Positions 1 to 9,557 of a stretch of DNA of 64,000 bases are shown one piece after another. Position 1 is the first letter of the stretch. Each line of letters begins with the position of its first letter. The notes beneath the pieces were generated by a model. That model searched no databases. It worked only from the letters and a program-made list of their open reading frames with translations, and had not been told where the DNA came from. The translations under genes were made by a program, and so were the position numbers. This DNA comes from Maribacter arenosus (GTDB lineage: Bacteria > Bacteroidota > Bacteroidia > Flavobacteriales > Flavobacteriaceae). The stretch is taken from NCBI RefSeq assembly GCF_014610845.1, contig NZ_JABTCG010000003.1:248001-312000 (forward strand), read 5' to 3'.

Positions 1-1
1 C

Positions 2-838
2 TTGGATATAAAGGAAGGCTATGCAGAAGGCAAGGCAATGGACTTAATGCAAACAGCTTCTTTAAACGGATTTGACACAAAAATTACTGGAACCACCAAC
101 GATTATTCTAAAACCGCAGGAAGCGATATCGCTGTCATTACCTCTGGTATTCCAAGAAAACCTGGAATGACCCGGGAAGAATTGATCGGGATCAATGCGG
201 GAATAGTCAAAACAGTGGCAATGAGCCTTATTAAGCATTCGCCTAAGGTAATTTTAATCGTAGTGAGCAACCCTATGGATACAATGACCTATTTGGCGCA
301 TAAAGTTACCGGACTACCAAAGAATAAGATTATAGGAATGGGTGGTGCCTTGGATAGCGCCCGTTTTAAATATCGTTTGGCTGAGGCCTTGGATGCTCCC
401 ATTTCTGATATAGATGGAATGGTAATCGGTGGGCATAGTGATACCGGAATGGTACCATTGGCATCGCATGCGACCCGTAATAGTATCAAGGTTACGGAAT
501 TTATCGGCAAGGACCGTTTAGAACAAGTAGTTGAAGACACAAAGGTTGGTGGCGCCACATTGACAAAATTATTAGGGACCAGTGCTTGGTATGCCCCAGG
601 TGCTGCAGTTTCTTCTTTGGTCCAAGCTATCGCATGCGATCAGAAAAAAATGTTCCCTTGTTCTACCCTTTTGAACGGGGAATACGGTTTAAAGGATATC
701 TGTATCGGTGTCCCCGTCATATTAGGAAAGAACGGTATAGAGAAAATCGTAGATATTCCTTTATCCGATGAAGAAAAAACCAAAATGCAGGAAAGCGCCA
801 AGGGTGTTGCCAATACCAACGCGCTTTTAGAGGTATAG
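2..838 (+). CDS. mdh: malate dehydrogenase, 5'-truncated by window edge
   Basis: NAD-dependent malate dehydrogenase of the LDH-like class, interconverting malate and oxaloacetate in the cytoplasmic TCA cycle. The reading frame is already open at base 2, so the first roughly 30 residues (the Rossmann GxGxxG part) lie outside the window; 278 residues of an expected 305-310 are present. Visible landmarks are the mobile-loop arginines in PRKPGMTREE, the substrate arginine region LDSARFKYRLAEAL and the catalytic histidine in GGHSDTGMVPL. The protein ends normally at LLEV. A strong hairpin terminator follows directly, so it is the last gene of its transcript. The identification is secure; only the start is missing. 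Confidence 0.96.
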   Translation: MDIKEGYAEGKAMDLMQTASLNGFDTKITGTTNDYSKTAGSDIAVITSGIPRKPGMTREELIGINAGIVKTVAMSLIKHSPKVILIVVSNPMDTMTYLAHKVTGLPKNKIIGMGGALDSARFKYRLAEALDAPISDIDGMVIGGHSDTGMVPLASHATRNSIKVTEFIGKDRLEQVVEDTKVGGATLTKLLGTSAWYAPGAAVSSLVQAIACDQKKMFPCSTLLNGEYGLKDICIGVPVILGKNGIEKIVDIPLSDEEKTKMQESAKGVANTNALLEV

Positions 839-863
839 TACAAAGCTAAACTTTTAAATTCAT

Positions 864-903
864 GAGGCATCCTGACCAAAAAGTGAGGATGCCTCCGTTT
901 TTT
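864..903 (+). terminator. Rho-independent terminator of mdh
   Basis: A perfect 10-bp stem (864-873 with 886-895, GAGGCATCCT and its complement) with a 12-nt loop is followed by a T run. It lies 26 bases after the mdh stop and ahead of the secDF promoter, separating the two transcripts. Confidence 0.9.
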
Positions 904-922
904 ACAATAACTTATAAATATA

Positions 923-953
923 TTGCCAATTCTTAGTGTAAATCATATATTTG
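923..953 (+). promoter_or_regulatory. Bacteroidota-type promoter for secDF
   Basis: TATATTTG at 946-953 matches the TAnnTTTG -7 box. A TTG at 923-925 sits 20 bases upstream as the -33 element. Transcription would start near 960, giving a leader of about 34 bases before the secDF ATG at 994. The call is by consensus only. Confidence 0.6.
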
Positions 954-993
954 CAGGCTGTTGAGAAAAGCACATATAAAATATTCATAACCC

Positions 994-3966
994 ATGCAAA
1001 ATAAAGGACTTATAAAGCTTTTTGCCTTCTTATTCGGGCTTGTTAGTATCTACCAATTATCATATACCTTCATTACGGCTAAAATTGAAAAAGATGCCGA
1101 AGAATATGCAATCAATAAAATTTCCAGTGCTGAGGAAAATTACCTTGCCCAAAGAGAGATATTGGAAGCCAATTATTTAGATTCAATAGGAGGTAATCCA
1201 ATACTTGGCTATACTTCTTATGATGATGCCAAGAAAAAGGAGTTGAACAAGGGTCTTGACCTCAAAGGGGGCATCAATGTAACCCTTCAAATATCAGTAA
1301 AGGATATATTGAAAGGATTAGCGGACAATTCCAATAGTCCGATTTTCAATAAGGCCTTAGCTGATGCGGACTTAGCTTCCAAGAATAGTGACAATACCTA
1401 TGTAGAACTCTTTTTTGAAGCATTTGACAACATTAAGGGAAATACCAAATTGGCCTCTCCGGAGATTTTCGCGAATAAGGGATTGAGCGATGAGATCAAT
1501 TTTCAAATGACCGATGATGAGGTTAAACCCATCATTCGTAGAAAGATAGATGAGTCTATTGTTTCGGCCTTTGAGGTGTTGCGGGAACGTATTGATGGTT
1601 TTGGGGTGACACAACCCAATATTCAACGGGAGGGTAGTTCAGGTCGTATATTGGTAGAATTGCCTGGGGCAAGGGATATTGCTAGGGCACAGGAGCTATT
1701 GTCTAGTACGGCCCAATTGGAGTTTTGGGAAACCTATGAGCAAAACAATCCTAGTTTCGGCAATTTTATCGTAGCCGCTAATGAGAAGCTTAAAACGCTA
1801 GTAAAGGTCGATGATATTGAAGAACCGGTCAAGGAAGAATCCGAGTTGGATTCCCTGCTTTCCGATGTTACCGATTCCTTGGATTTGACAAATCAAATTA
1901 ATCCATTATACGATATATTACTTCCTGCTAATCCCGGTACGCATGCTATGTTCAGGGCTGCAGTAAAAGATACGGCCAAAGTTGGGGAATACCTCAGAAT
2001 GCCTGAGATTCAAAGGCTACTGCCAGCGGATATCCAATTCACCAAGTTTTTATGGGAACGACCTTCTACGGATAATGTGGAAATACTTGATTTATATGCT
2101 TTAAAATCGAATAGAAATGGCGAACCAAGAATAAGCGGTGATGTTGTAAGTGATGCCCGTGATACTTATGATGAATTTGGAAAACCGGCCGTAAGTATGA
2201 GTATGAATTCCAGAGGGGCCAAGGAATGGCAGAAATTAACAAGCGATGCCAATATCAATAATACAGGAATTGCGGTGGTCCTTGACAATAAGGTTTACAC
2301 GGCACCTGGTTGTTCCGTTGTTGGGGGTATTTCCGGTGGTGGAACTGAGATTACCGGTAGTTTTACCGTAGAGGAAACCAAGGATATTGCCAACGTATTG
2401 CGTGCGGGTAAACTGCCTGCAAAAGCAGAAATTATACAATCCAATGTAGTAGGGCCCTCTTTAGGGCACGAAGCTATAAATAGTGGGTTTATGTCGTTCT
2501 TGATCGCGATGGCCATTGTATTGGTCTGGATGGTCTTCTACTATGGTAAGGCGGGACTATTTGCCGATATTGCTTTACTGTTGAATATTCTTCTGATATT
2601 TGGTGTGCTGACCAGCCTAAGTGCGGTATTGACCTTGCCTGGTATTGCCGGTATCGTTTTGACCATTGGTATGTCGGTCGATGCGAACGTACTGATCTTT
2701 GAACGGATCAAGGAGGAATTGGATAGGGGAAAAGGAAAGTCACAAGCCGTTGCTGATGGTTTTGGTAATGCCCTTTCATCGATTTTAGATGCGAATATCA
2801 CGACGGGATTAACCGCTTTGATCTTATTTTTGTTCGGAACCGGTCCTATAAAAGGCTTCGCTACGACTTTATTAATAGGTATCCTTACATCATTGTTCAC
2901 CGCCATTTTTATCACGCGACTTTTGGTCGACTGGTATTTAAGCGGGAAAGGGAGAACCCTGGATTTCTCTACGGTTCTTACAAAGAATCTATTCAAAAAC
3001 TTGAATATCGACTTCTTGAGCAAGCGAAAAATCGCTTATGTAATGTCATTTATTTTGGTGGCCATAAGCGCATTCTCTTTGTTCTTTGGTGCCGGTTTGC
3101 AACAAGGGGTCGATTTTGTCGGCGGTCGTTCGTACCAAGTTCGTTTTGAACATGAGGTAAGTCCCTCTGAGATTGCCTCGGAGTTAAATACTGTTTTCGG
3201 AAGTGGTACCAATGTAAAAACATATGGCGAGGCCAACCAAATTAAAATTACAACACCTTACAAAGTAGATGTTGAAGGCGTTGAGGTTGATGATGAAATA
3301 CAGGATAAGTTGTTTACGTCTCTTCAAAAATACCTTCCAGACGGTATTTCAAAAGAGGATTTCATTATCGGTAGTGATGATAAGGCCATCGGAATAATGC
3401 AATCAGTAAAGGTCGGACCGACCATTGCGGATGATATCAAAAAGAATGCTTTCTTGGCGATTATCGGGTCACTAGCCGTAGTGTTCCTCTATATTTTATT
3501 GCGATTTAAAAAATGGCAATTTTCTTTAGGTGCCGTGGTCGCAGTTTTCCATGATGTTTTGATCGTGTTGGGTATATTTTCGATTACGGGGAAAATAATG
3601 CCCTTTAATATGGAAATTGATCAGGCCTTTATCGCTGCCATATTAACGGTAATAGGGTACTCTTTGAACGATACCGTAGTTGTTTTTGACCGAATACGTG
3701 AAACCTTAGCGGAGCGTGGTTGGCGTGGAGGTGAGAACGTCAATGCTGCGGTGAACAGTACTTTGGGTCGTACATTGAACACCTCTTTGACTACATTGGT
3801 GGTGTTGTTGGCCATATTTATTTTTGGGGGAGAATCCTTAAGAGGTTTTATGTTCGCTATGATCGTAGGTGTTGTTGTAGGTACCTACTCTTCAGTGTTC
3901 ATCGCTACTCCTATCATGTTCGATACAATAAAGAAAAAGATTTCTGACGGGAAGAAGGCTAAATAA
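994..3966 (+). CDS. secDF: protein translocase subunit SecDF (fused)
   Basis: Membrane component of the Sec machinery that uses the proton motive force to pull secreted proteins across the inner membrane. SecD and SecF are fused in one 990-residue chain, the usual Bacteroidota form. After an N-terminal membrane segment comes the SecD signature LDLKGGIN (about residue 90). The periplasmic P1 region follows, with RERIDGFGV and ELPGARD (190-225) and a charged insert around 270-300. The SecD membrane block around residues 495-660 contains TIGMSVDANVLIFERI. The SecF half opens near residue 704 with GVDFVGGRSYQVRFE and ends with SLNDTVVVFDRIRE in its membrane block. The ATG start follows a recognisable promoter and a bidirectional terminator closes the gene. 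Confidence 0.97.
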   Translation: MQNKGLIKLFAFLFGLVSIYQLSYTFITAKIEKDAEEYAINKISSAEENYLAQREILEANYLDSIGGNPILGYTSYDDAKKKELNKGLDLKGGINVTLQISVKDILKGLADNSNSPIFNKALADADLASKNSDNTYVELFFEAFDNIKGNTKLASPEIFANKGLSDEINFQMTDDEVKPIIRRKIDESIVSAFEVLRERIDGFGVTQPNIQREGSSGRILVELPGARDIARAQELLSSTAQLEFWETYEQNNPSFGNFIVAANEKLKTLVKVDDIEEPVKEESELDSLLSDVTDSLDLTNQINPLYDILLPANPGTHAMFRAAVKDTAKVGEYLRMPEIQRLLPADIQFTKFLWERPSTDNVEILDLYALKSNRNGEPRISGDVVSDARDTYDEFGKPAVSMSMNSRGAKEWQKLTSDANINNTGIAVVLDNKVYTAPGCSVVGGISGGGTEITGSFTVEETKDIANVLRAGKLPAKAEIIQSNVVGPSLGHEAINSGFMSFLIAMAIVLVWMVFYYGKAGLFADIALLLNILLIFGVLTSLSAVLTLPGIAGIVLTIGMSVDANVLIFERIKEELDRGKGKSQAVADGFGNALSSILDANITTGLTALILFLFGTGPIKGFATTLLIGILTSLFTAIFITRLLVDWYLSGKGRTLDFSTVLTKNLFKNLNIDFLSKRKIAYVMSFILVAISAFSLFFGAGLQQGVDFVGGRSYQVRFEHEVSPSEIASELNTVFGSGTNVKTYGEANQIKITTPYKVDVEGVEVDDEIQDKLFTSLQKYLPDGISKEDFIIGSDDKAIGIMQSVKVGPTIADDIKKNAFLAIIGSLAVVFLYILLRFKKWQFSLGAVVAVFHDVLIVLGIFSITGKIMPFNMEIDQAFIAAILTVIGYSLNDTVVVFDRIRETLAERGWRGGENVNAAVNSTLGRTLNTSLTTLVVLLAIFIFGGESLRGFMFAMIVGVVVGTYSSVFIATPIMFDTIKKKISDGKKAK

Positions 3967-3990
3967 TAATATATCACAAACTAACTCAAT

Positions 3991-4020
3991 AAAAAAAGCC
4001 GCTAAAAAGCGGCTTTTTTT
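3991..4020. terminator. bidirectional terminator
   Basis: AAAAAAAGCCGC, a short loop, then GCGGCTTTTTTT form a symmetric hairpin with A and T runs on both sides. It can stop secDF on the plus strand and the STAS-like gene on the minus strand, whose stop lies 8 bases away. Confidence 0.9.
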
Positions 4021-4027
4021 AGGCTGA

Positions 4028-4408
4028 TTAGGATTTCATAAGCCAATTTTTGGCATCTTTAATGGTATTGAACATTTTACATTCGTAACCAAAATTTCGA
4101 ATAAAGGTCGCCAATAACTCATAATCCCTTAGAAGTTCCTCATCAAATGCCACTCCCGCCAGCTTATAATGAGGCTTCCACCCGATTGCATTGAACTGCT
4201 CTGCAAAGACAAAGGTATTATCCAGTTTCAATCTTCTGTTTAATCTAGAGATAGCAAGAATCTTATCCAAGCCATGCTTTTCACAAGCAAGAGGTATTTT
4301 GGACCATATTCGAATACTTTCTTCCAACTCATCATCGGCATCGCGATTCCCAATAAATTCAGCTTCTAGATAATTTTCTTGGGTTTTCAATTTTAGTTCA
4401 ATGGGCAT
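4028..4408 (-). CDS. STAS/SpoIIAA-like domain protein
   Basis: A 126-residue soluble protein with no signal peptide or membrane segment. Its alternating beta-alpha pattern and the C-terminal segment FNTIKDAKNWLMKS resemble the SpoIIAA-like (STAS superfamily) proteins that are common single-domain proteins in Flavobacteriia. A long helix with RIWSKIPLACEKHGLDKIL is followed by a strand and FVFAEQF, as in that fold. The serine phosphorylated in true anti-sigma antagonists is not evident, so a sigma-factor role should not be assumed. It is monocistronic and convergent with secDF. The fold assignment is moderate and the cellular role is unknown. Confidence 0.7.
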   Translation of the reverse strand: MPIELKLKTQENYLEAEFIGNRDADDELEESIRIWSKIPLACEKHGLDKILAISRLNRRLKLDNTFVFAEQFNAIGWKPHYKLAGVAFDEELLRDYELLATFIRNFGYECKMFNTIKDAKNWLMKS

Positions 4409-4781
4409 ACAATGAGCAGTTTTTGGATATTATAATTTCTTTAACCTACATTTTAAATATAAAGAGGTTTTATAGTAAAATCCAAAAAATAGATGGAATT
4501 GTTCCGATTTATTTAAGTTGTGTGAATAATCAATTTTTAGGCCACATGTTTTTTGGGAGATCTTGTTTCCTTGATATAATTAAATTGTTGCCTAACCTCA
4601 ATATAGCAACCATCATTCGCATCTAAATCGCAAACAGTGCGTAACGTGATTTACGTTAGAACTTTCTGTTGAAAAACTAAGAATTATTCTAGGAATAACC
4701 CTTAGACCTAGATTGCATTATCGGTATGTCAGCACCTGGCATAAGACGGATAGGATAAGAATCAAGAGACCCTAAGAGCAA
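4409..4781. other. intergenic region without recognisable gene
   Basis: 373 AT-rich bases lie upstream of the STAS-like gene and downstream of the ABC gene, both on the minus strand. A 67-codon plus-strand frame at 4423-4626 has no recognisable features and is not credible. No clear terminator, RNA or repeat was seen. Confidence 0.5.
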
Positions 4782-6023
4782 TCAGGGTAGTACTACTTTA
4801 CCTTGTGAACCATCTTCACCTACTTCGAGCCTGATTATAAATTGAGGTTGTAAAGCGGATTCCTTCCTATGGGAGACAAAAATGATGGTGGACTTGCTTT
4901 CCTGGGCCATCTTATTGACCAAAGAGACCAAGAGTTTTGCGGAATTGTCGTCAAGTCCTACGGTAGGCTCATCCAAAATCAACAACAAAGGATGTTTTAT
5001 CATAGCCCTGGTAGTCATTATCAAACGCCTTTGACCTAGGGTAAGATCGTGGAAAAGGGTGTCTTTAAGATGCCACATATTTATCAGTTGCAACCATTCT
5101 TTGGCGAGCCTCAATTGGGCTTCGGTAGGCCGTACGTATAGGCCAACGGAATCTAATATCCCAGAGATCATCATATGCTCCAAGGAGTGGTACCCCGTAA
5201 ATTTATCGGTCATAGTGGGTGTAAAGTAGCCGATATTTTTTTTAATGTCCCAAACACTTTCCCCACTGCCTTTTTTATACCCAAAAAGATAAAGCTCCTG
5301 CCCATAGCCTTTTGGATTCTCGCCTGTTATCATGGAAAGTATCGTGGTCTTTCCACTTCCATTGTTGCCGCTAAGTTCCCAAAACTCCCCCCTACCTATA
5401 TCCCAAGTTATGTTCTTTAAAATAGGCCTGTCATTATAACTAACATTAACATTCTTAAGAGTGATCAAGGTGTCTCCATTATAGTGCATGGGCTTCAAGG
5501 GTAGGGGTATTTTGCCTAAAAAGGTATTATGGGTTTCAGTAGGTGTTAGGGCTTTTAAGCTTGGCAGCTTTTCTATGGTATTACCTATAAGTTTTGCATA
5601 ATGGGTGATAAATGGTAAAAGGTCTTCCTTTCTACTTATGATTTGGATCATTACAATATCTTTTGAGATATGGCGAAGTTGTTTTCTAAATTCTTTCAGG
5701 AAGTATTGGTCCAAATTGTCAAATGGGTTATCCAAAACCAAAAAATCAGGATTGGATTGTAATAAATGGTCGAGAAGCACTTTTTTTTGTTCCCCGCTAG
5801 ACATGGATTGTAAACTCTGTTGGCGATTAGCAGTTATTCCACTTTCGCCGTGTCGACTTTCCTCCTTGATAAATTCGATCAACGCTAGTTTAGAAAATAG
5901 ACCCCCTTGTAATCCTTTCAACGCGGTAAAATTCAGGATGTTTCCTGACATTAATCTGTCAATAAAATCCATTGTTTTGGAATCATTATTAATGAAAACC
6001 GCCCAATGTTCACCTTTCTTCAT
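4782..6023 (-). CDS. ModF/PhrA-like protein with two ABC ATPase domains, first one degenerate
   Basis: A cytoplasmic protein of 413 residues with two ATP-binding-cassette domains in tandem and no membrane part, as in the ModF family. The second domain is canonical: Walker A GNNGSGKTT (219-227), signature LTLGQ (327-331), Walker B LLLILDEPTVGLD (346-358) and the switch histidine in VSHRKES. The first domain is eroded. GEHWAV leads into NNDSKTM where Walker A should be (12-18), while the signature MSSGEQ (74-79) and a Walker B strand survive with LDNP in place of LDEP. An in-frame stop 15 bases upstream of the ATG rules out a longer N-terminus. In E. coli, ModF is a molybdate-associated accessory protein, but no mod genes are nearby, so the substrate link is open. 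Confidence 0.85.
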   Translation of the reverse strand: MKKGEHWAVFINNDSKTMDFIDRLMSGNILNFTALKGLQGGLFSKLALIEFIKEESRHGESGITANRQQSLQSMSSGEQKKVLLDHLLQSNPDFLVLDNPFDNLDQYFLKEFRKQLRHISKDIVMIQIISRKEDLLPFITHYAKLIGNTIEKLPSLKALTPTETHNTFLGKIPLPLKPMHYNGDTLITLKNVNVSYNDRPILKNITWDIGRGEFWELSGNNGSGKTTILSMITGENPKGYGQELYLFGYKKGSGESVWDIKKNIGYFTPTMTDKFTGYHSLEHMMISGILDSVGLYVRPTEAQLRLAKEWLQLINMWHLKDTLFHDLTLGQRRLIMTTRAMIKHPLLLILDEPTVGLDDNSAKLLVSLVNKMAQESKSTIIFVSHRKESALQPQFIIRLEVGEDGSQGKVVLP

Positions 6024-6217
6024 GCCATGACATTTTTATTAAATATACGCCGAATGGAAAGCATATAAAAGTGCGAAACCTTATGGATAATGCTTTTATT
6101 TCCAAAAATCGGGAATGATCGTACTATCGACACATTTTTTGTAGTTCGGCAACTTTGTTTTTTGAGAATTATAAGGTATTTTCCATTTTCAGATTGGCGG
6201 ACAAAAACGGCCTGAAT

Positions 6218-8986
6218 ATGGAAGAAAAGATGACACTTATTACGGTGGAGAAAGAAATGGGCAAGGCCTATAAAGGACTAAGGTTTTTACTAGAGTCCTT
6301 AAATGAAGTTTTGATTGAAAATGGGGAAGAGGATATCGCAAAATACATACCCTGGATCAATCATGATCAACTTCATGAAACATCTATCACCCCTAAAATC
6401 ATACAATTGTATTCGCTTATATTTCAAATGGTGAATATGGTAGAAATTAATAATGCTGTCCAAAATCGCCGGTCAATGGAAGAAACTGACCTTGCTGGGG
6501 TAAATGGTCTTTGGGCCTCGAACCTAAAGGATTTGAAGGCCAAGGGGATGAGCGAAAAAGAGATCATCCCAATTTTAAAGGAAATATCCATAGAACCTGT
6601 TCTTACGGCACATCCTACAGAGGCAAAAAGAGCTACTGTTTTGGAGCATCATCGAGAACTTTATCTCCTTTTGGTAAAACTTGAGAATACCATGTATTCC
6701 CAACATGAAAAGGCAAATATTAGGAATACCATTAAACTTAGCTTGTATCGCCTATGGAAAACAGGGGAGATTTATTTGGAAAAACCGGATGTGGAATCTG
6801 AACTGCGGAACATTGTGCATTATTTGGTCAATGTATTCCCAGAGGTCATCCCTATTGTGGATCAGCGGTTAGAGCAAGCAGCCCATATTTTGGACTTGAA
6901 TAAAGGGGCGATTCAGAGCAATCACGCCTATCCCAAAATCACCTTTGGAAACTGGGTAGGGGGCGATCGGGATGGTCATCCGTTGGTGACCTCAGAGGTA
7001 ACCCAGAACACACTGTTGCATTTAAGACTCAATGCCTTCGTGGTTATTGGTCGAAAATTGAATGAATTGGTTCGGCGTCTTAGTTTTAGTATACCCTTGG
7101 AGAAATGCTCCAATGACTATCAAAAACGCATTGACGAAATGGTTACTGAATTGGGCGAACGCGGACACCAGGCCTTGCATCGCAATGTGGGAGAAGCTTT
7201 TCGGCAAATGATTTCTTTAATGATCGCAAAATTACCCGTTGATACAGAACGGGGACATGCGACAAAATTATCCAATATCCAGGGGGCATATATACATTCC
7301 TCCCACCTGCGAAGGGATCTGGGATTATTGCAAAAAGAATTATTGGACTATGGTGCAAAGTCTACAGCCTATGAAGAAGTAACTTCAGCCCTGCGTATTG
7401 TAGAGGTTTTCGGTTTCCATCTTGCGGCCTTGGATATACGACAGAACAGTGATTTTCACGATAAGGCCATTGGGCAGCTTTTGAAGGCGGCACATTGGGA
7501 AGAAAGTTCGTATATAGACTGGGATGAAGAAAAAAGAGCGGCTTTTTTATTAGCGGAATTACAGCATGCCAGACCTTTCGTACATGTCAAAACTCCGTTA
7601 GATAGTGAAGCGAAAGCAGTTATGGATTGTTACCGAACAATTGAGGCGCATACTGCTATCTATGGTTTCAACTGTATTGGGTCGTTTATAGTGAGTATGA
7701 CGCGTTCGTTCTCTGACCTTATGACCGTTTATCTTTTGGCCAAAGAAGCCGGACTTACTTTTATGTCTGAAGAAGGTTTGGTCTCAAAGATACATGTGGT
7801 ACCATTATTGGAGACCATAGAAGATTTAGAAAATGGTCCCGTTATCTTGGAGGCGTACTTTTCGAACCCAATAGTGCAAAGATCTTTAAAATATCATCAG
7901 GAACAACAAGGTCATAAGAGACCTATGCAACAGATTATGATAGGTTACAGTGATAGCAATAAGGATGGTGGGATCATGTCAAGTAACTGGCATTTGTACA
8001 AAGCCCAATATAAATTGGCCCAGTTGGGGGAAGCATACAATATCGATATACGATTCTTCCATGGTAAGGGAGGGTCTATAAGTAGAGGTTCAGGTCCCAC
8101 GCATTATTTCATAAAGGCATTGCCTTATAAATCTCCCAACGGAAACATTCGATTGACCGAACAAGGGGAGACCATTGCCCAAAAATATGCCCATAAAATA
8201 AATGCCGCATTCAATCTGGAATTATTGGTAGCCAATACCCTAAGTAAAACATTATTGGATAAAAGCAAAGAGCGTAGTTATCATGAGAATGCCGATATTA
8301 TTGAATGGTTGGCGGAAGAAAGTAAAAATCAGTATACCAGCCTTATAAAGTCCGATGGTTTTATAGATTATTTTAGGGCGGCCACCCCGATAGATGCGAT
8401 TGAAACCAGTAAAATTGGCTCAAGACCATCCAAAAGAACCGGAGCCAATACCTTGGCGGATTTAAGGGCCATTCCATGGGTTTTTTCTTGGAGTCAAGCC
8501 AGTTATCATATGACCAGTTGGTACGGATTAGGTTCTGCGCTGAAAAAATTGAAGTCCGAACGACCAAAAGAATACCAAGAGTTGAAACAGTCTATAGAAA
8601 CAGATGCTTTTTTAAGATATGTATTTACCAATGTCGATAGTAGTCTAGTTGCAACTGATGAGGAAACCATGAAACTGTATTCAGAATTGGTGCCAGACAC
8701 ATCATTGAAGGATTTATTCCTTTCAAAATTTTTGGACGAATTGAAATTGATGCATCAGCATATGGATGACTTATCGGGAAAACGAATAGAGGAGAGGAGA
8801 AAAGAATTGTACTTTTCCAATCATTTAAGGGCTCCATTGATGTACAGTTTACATAAGAAACAAGTGGAATTATTGCGTAGGTGGAGAATGGAAAAACCTC
8901 AAAATCCAGTCGCCGCCCAAAACACCCAAATAGAACTTATGCTTACCATCAACGCTATAGCAGGGGCCAACCGAAATACGGGTTAA
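6218..8986 (+). CDS. ppc: phosphoenolpyruvate carboxylase
   Basis: Anaplerotic enzyme that carboxylates phosphoenolpyruvate with bicarbonate to oxaloacetate. All signature blocks are present: VLTAHPTEAKRA (catalytic His), GNWVGGDRDGHP, MIGYSDSNKDGG, the glycine/arginine loop FHGKGGSISRGSGP, and the C-terminal AGANRNTG that forms part of the active site. The GSRPAKR motif reads GSRPSKRTGA. I start at ATG 6218 (MEEKMTL, 922 aa). The frame is open back to a TTG at 6155, which would add 21 residues, and another ATG lies at 6230, so the exact N-terminus is uncertain. The gene is divergent from the ABC protein and convergent with the GNAT gene. It complements mdh at the window start in feeding oxaloacetate. 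Confidence 0.95.
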   Translation: MEEKMTLITVEKEMGKAYKGLRFLLESLNEVLIENGEEDIAKYIPWINHDQLHETSITPKIIQLYSLIFQMVNMVEINNAVQNRRSMEETDLAGVNGLWASNLKDLKAKGMSEKEIIPILKEISIEPVLTAHPTEAKRATVLEHHRELYLLLVKLENTMYSQHEKANIRNTIKLSLYRLWKTGEIYLEKPDVESELRNIVHYLVNVFPEVIPIVDQRLEQAAHILDLNKGAIQSNHAYPKITFGNWVGGDRDGHPLVTSEVTQNTLLHLRLNAFVVIGRKLNELVRRLSFSIPLEKCSNDYQKRIDEMVTELGERGHQALHRNVGEAFRQMISLMIAKLPVDTERGHATKLSNIQGAYIHSSHLRRDLGLLQKELLDYGAKSTAYEEVTSALRIVEVFGFHLAALDIRQNSDFHDKAIGQLLKAAHWEESSYIDWDEEKRAAFLLAELQHARPFVHVKTPLDSEAKAVMDCYRTIEAHTAIYGFNCIGSFIVSMTRSFSDLMTVYLLAKEAGLTFMSEEGLVSKIHVVPLLETIEDLENGPVILEAYFSNPIVQRSLKYHQEQQGHKRPMQQIMIGYSDSNKDGGIMSSNWHLYKAQYKLAQLGEAYNIDIRFFHGKGGSISRGSGPTHYFIKALPYKSPNGNIRLTEQGETIAQKYAHKINAAFNLELLVANTLSKTLLDKSKERSYHENADIIEWLAEESKNQYTSLIKSDGFIDYFRAATPIDAIETSKIGSRPSKRTGANTLADLRAIPWVFSWSQASYHMTSWYGLGSALKKLKSERPKEYQELKQSIETDAFLRYVFTNVDSSLVATDEETMKLYSELVPDTSLKDLFLSKFLDELKLMHQHMDDLSGKRIEERRKELYFSNHLRAPLMYSLHKKQVELLRRWRMEKPQNPVAAQNTQIELMLTINAIAGANRNTG

Positions 8987-9031
8987 CGGGTTTGTTGAAA
9001 TCTTGAAATGTATTTCAATTTAAATAAAGCC

Positions 9032-9553
9032 TTAAAAGATGTTCACCCGAAAGATATAAACCGGATTGTTTTTGTACGTCGTGGTCTTATCCAATGACAT
9101 TCCATTTTTTAACGCAACCTTTTGTGATGGTAAATTGTCGATATGGATGATAGAGATCAGCGAATTAGCCAATTGGTGTTCTATGGCAAAAGACTTGCAT
9201 TTTTTGGCCGCTTCAATGGCATATCCTCTTTTTCTGTAGATAGGGAGCAAAGAATAACCGATTTCCAGCTCTTGAATGCCGTCTACGGTTTGTTTCAGTA
9301 ATCCGCATTGGCCAACCAATAAGCCGGTTTTTTTGTCGACAAGGGCATTCAGTCCCCCAAGGTGGTTGTCATACCGATAGAAGATATTTTTAAACCAATT
9401 ATGACAGGCTTCTTTTGGATCTAATGACTCTTCAGCCCAATACTGGGTGCTAGTTGGATTTTCATGAAAAGGTAGCCAGGCATCAAAATCAGAGGGTTCT
9501 AACTTTCGATAGGACAATCTTTCGGATTCCTCACCGGTCAAAAGAAAATCCAT
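9032..9553 (-). CDS. GNAT family N-acetyltransferase
   Basis: A RimJ/RimL-type GNAT acetyltransferase of 173 residues that would use acetyl-CoA to acetylate an amino group. The N-terminus ESERLSYRKLEPSDFDAWLPF is typical of this branch. The central strand GLLVGQCGLL is followed by the acetyl-CoA loop RKRGYAIEAAKKC, matching the R/QxxGxA motif. I use ATG 9553 (MDFLLTG), four bases after the upstream stop codon. A longer frame to 9595 would overlap the preceding gene. It is the last gene of the folE-to-GNAT minus-strand run. The acceptor substrate cannot be inferred from sequence. Confidence 0.88.
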   Translation of the reverse strand: MDFLLTGEESERLSYRKLEPSDFDAWLPFHENPTSTQYWAEESLDPKEACHNWFKNIFYRYDNHLGGLNALVDKKTGLLVGQCGLLKQTVDGIQELEIGYSLLPIYRKRGYAIEAAKKCKSFAIEHQLANSLISIIHIDNLPSQKVALKNGMSLDKTTTYKNNPVYIFRVNIF

Positions 9554-9557
9554 TGCC

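Noticed and set aside
2541-3023. 160-codon minus-strand frame inside secDF
   Set aside because: Fully antisense to conserved SecD/SecF membrane codons; its composition mirrors the sense codons and no start context or family feature is seen.
4423-4626. 67-codon plus-strand frame in the gap after the STAS-like gene
   Set aside because: AT-rich, no domain, no promoter and no plausible start context; treated as chance.
9001-9020. Hairpin TTGAAAT/ATTTCAA between ppc and the GNAT gene as terminator
   Set aside because: A weak AT-only stem of seven pairs without a clear T run; not enough to call.
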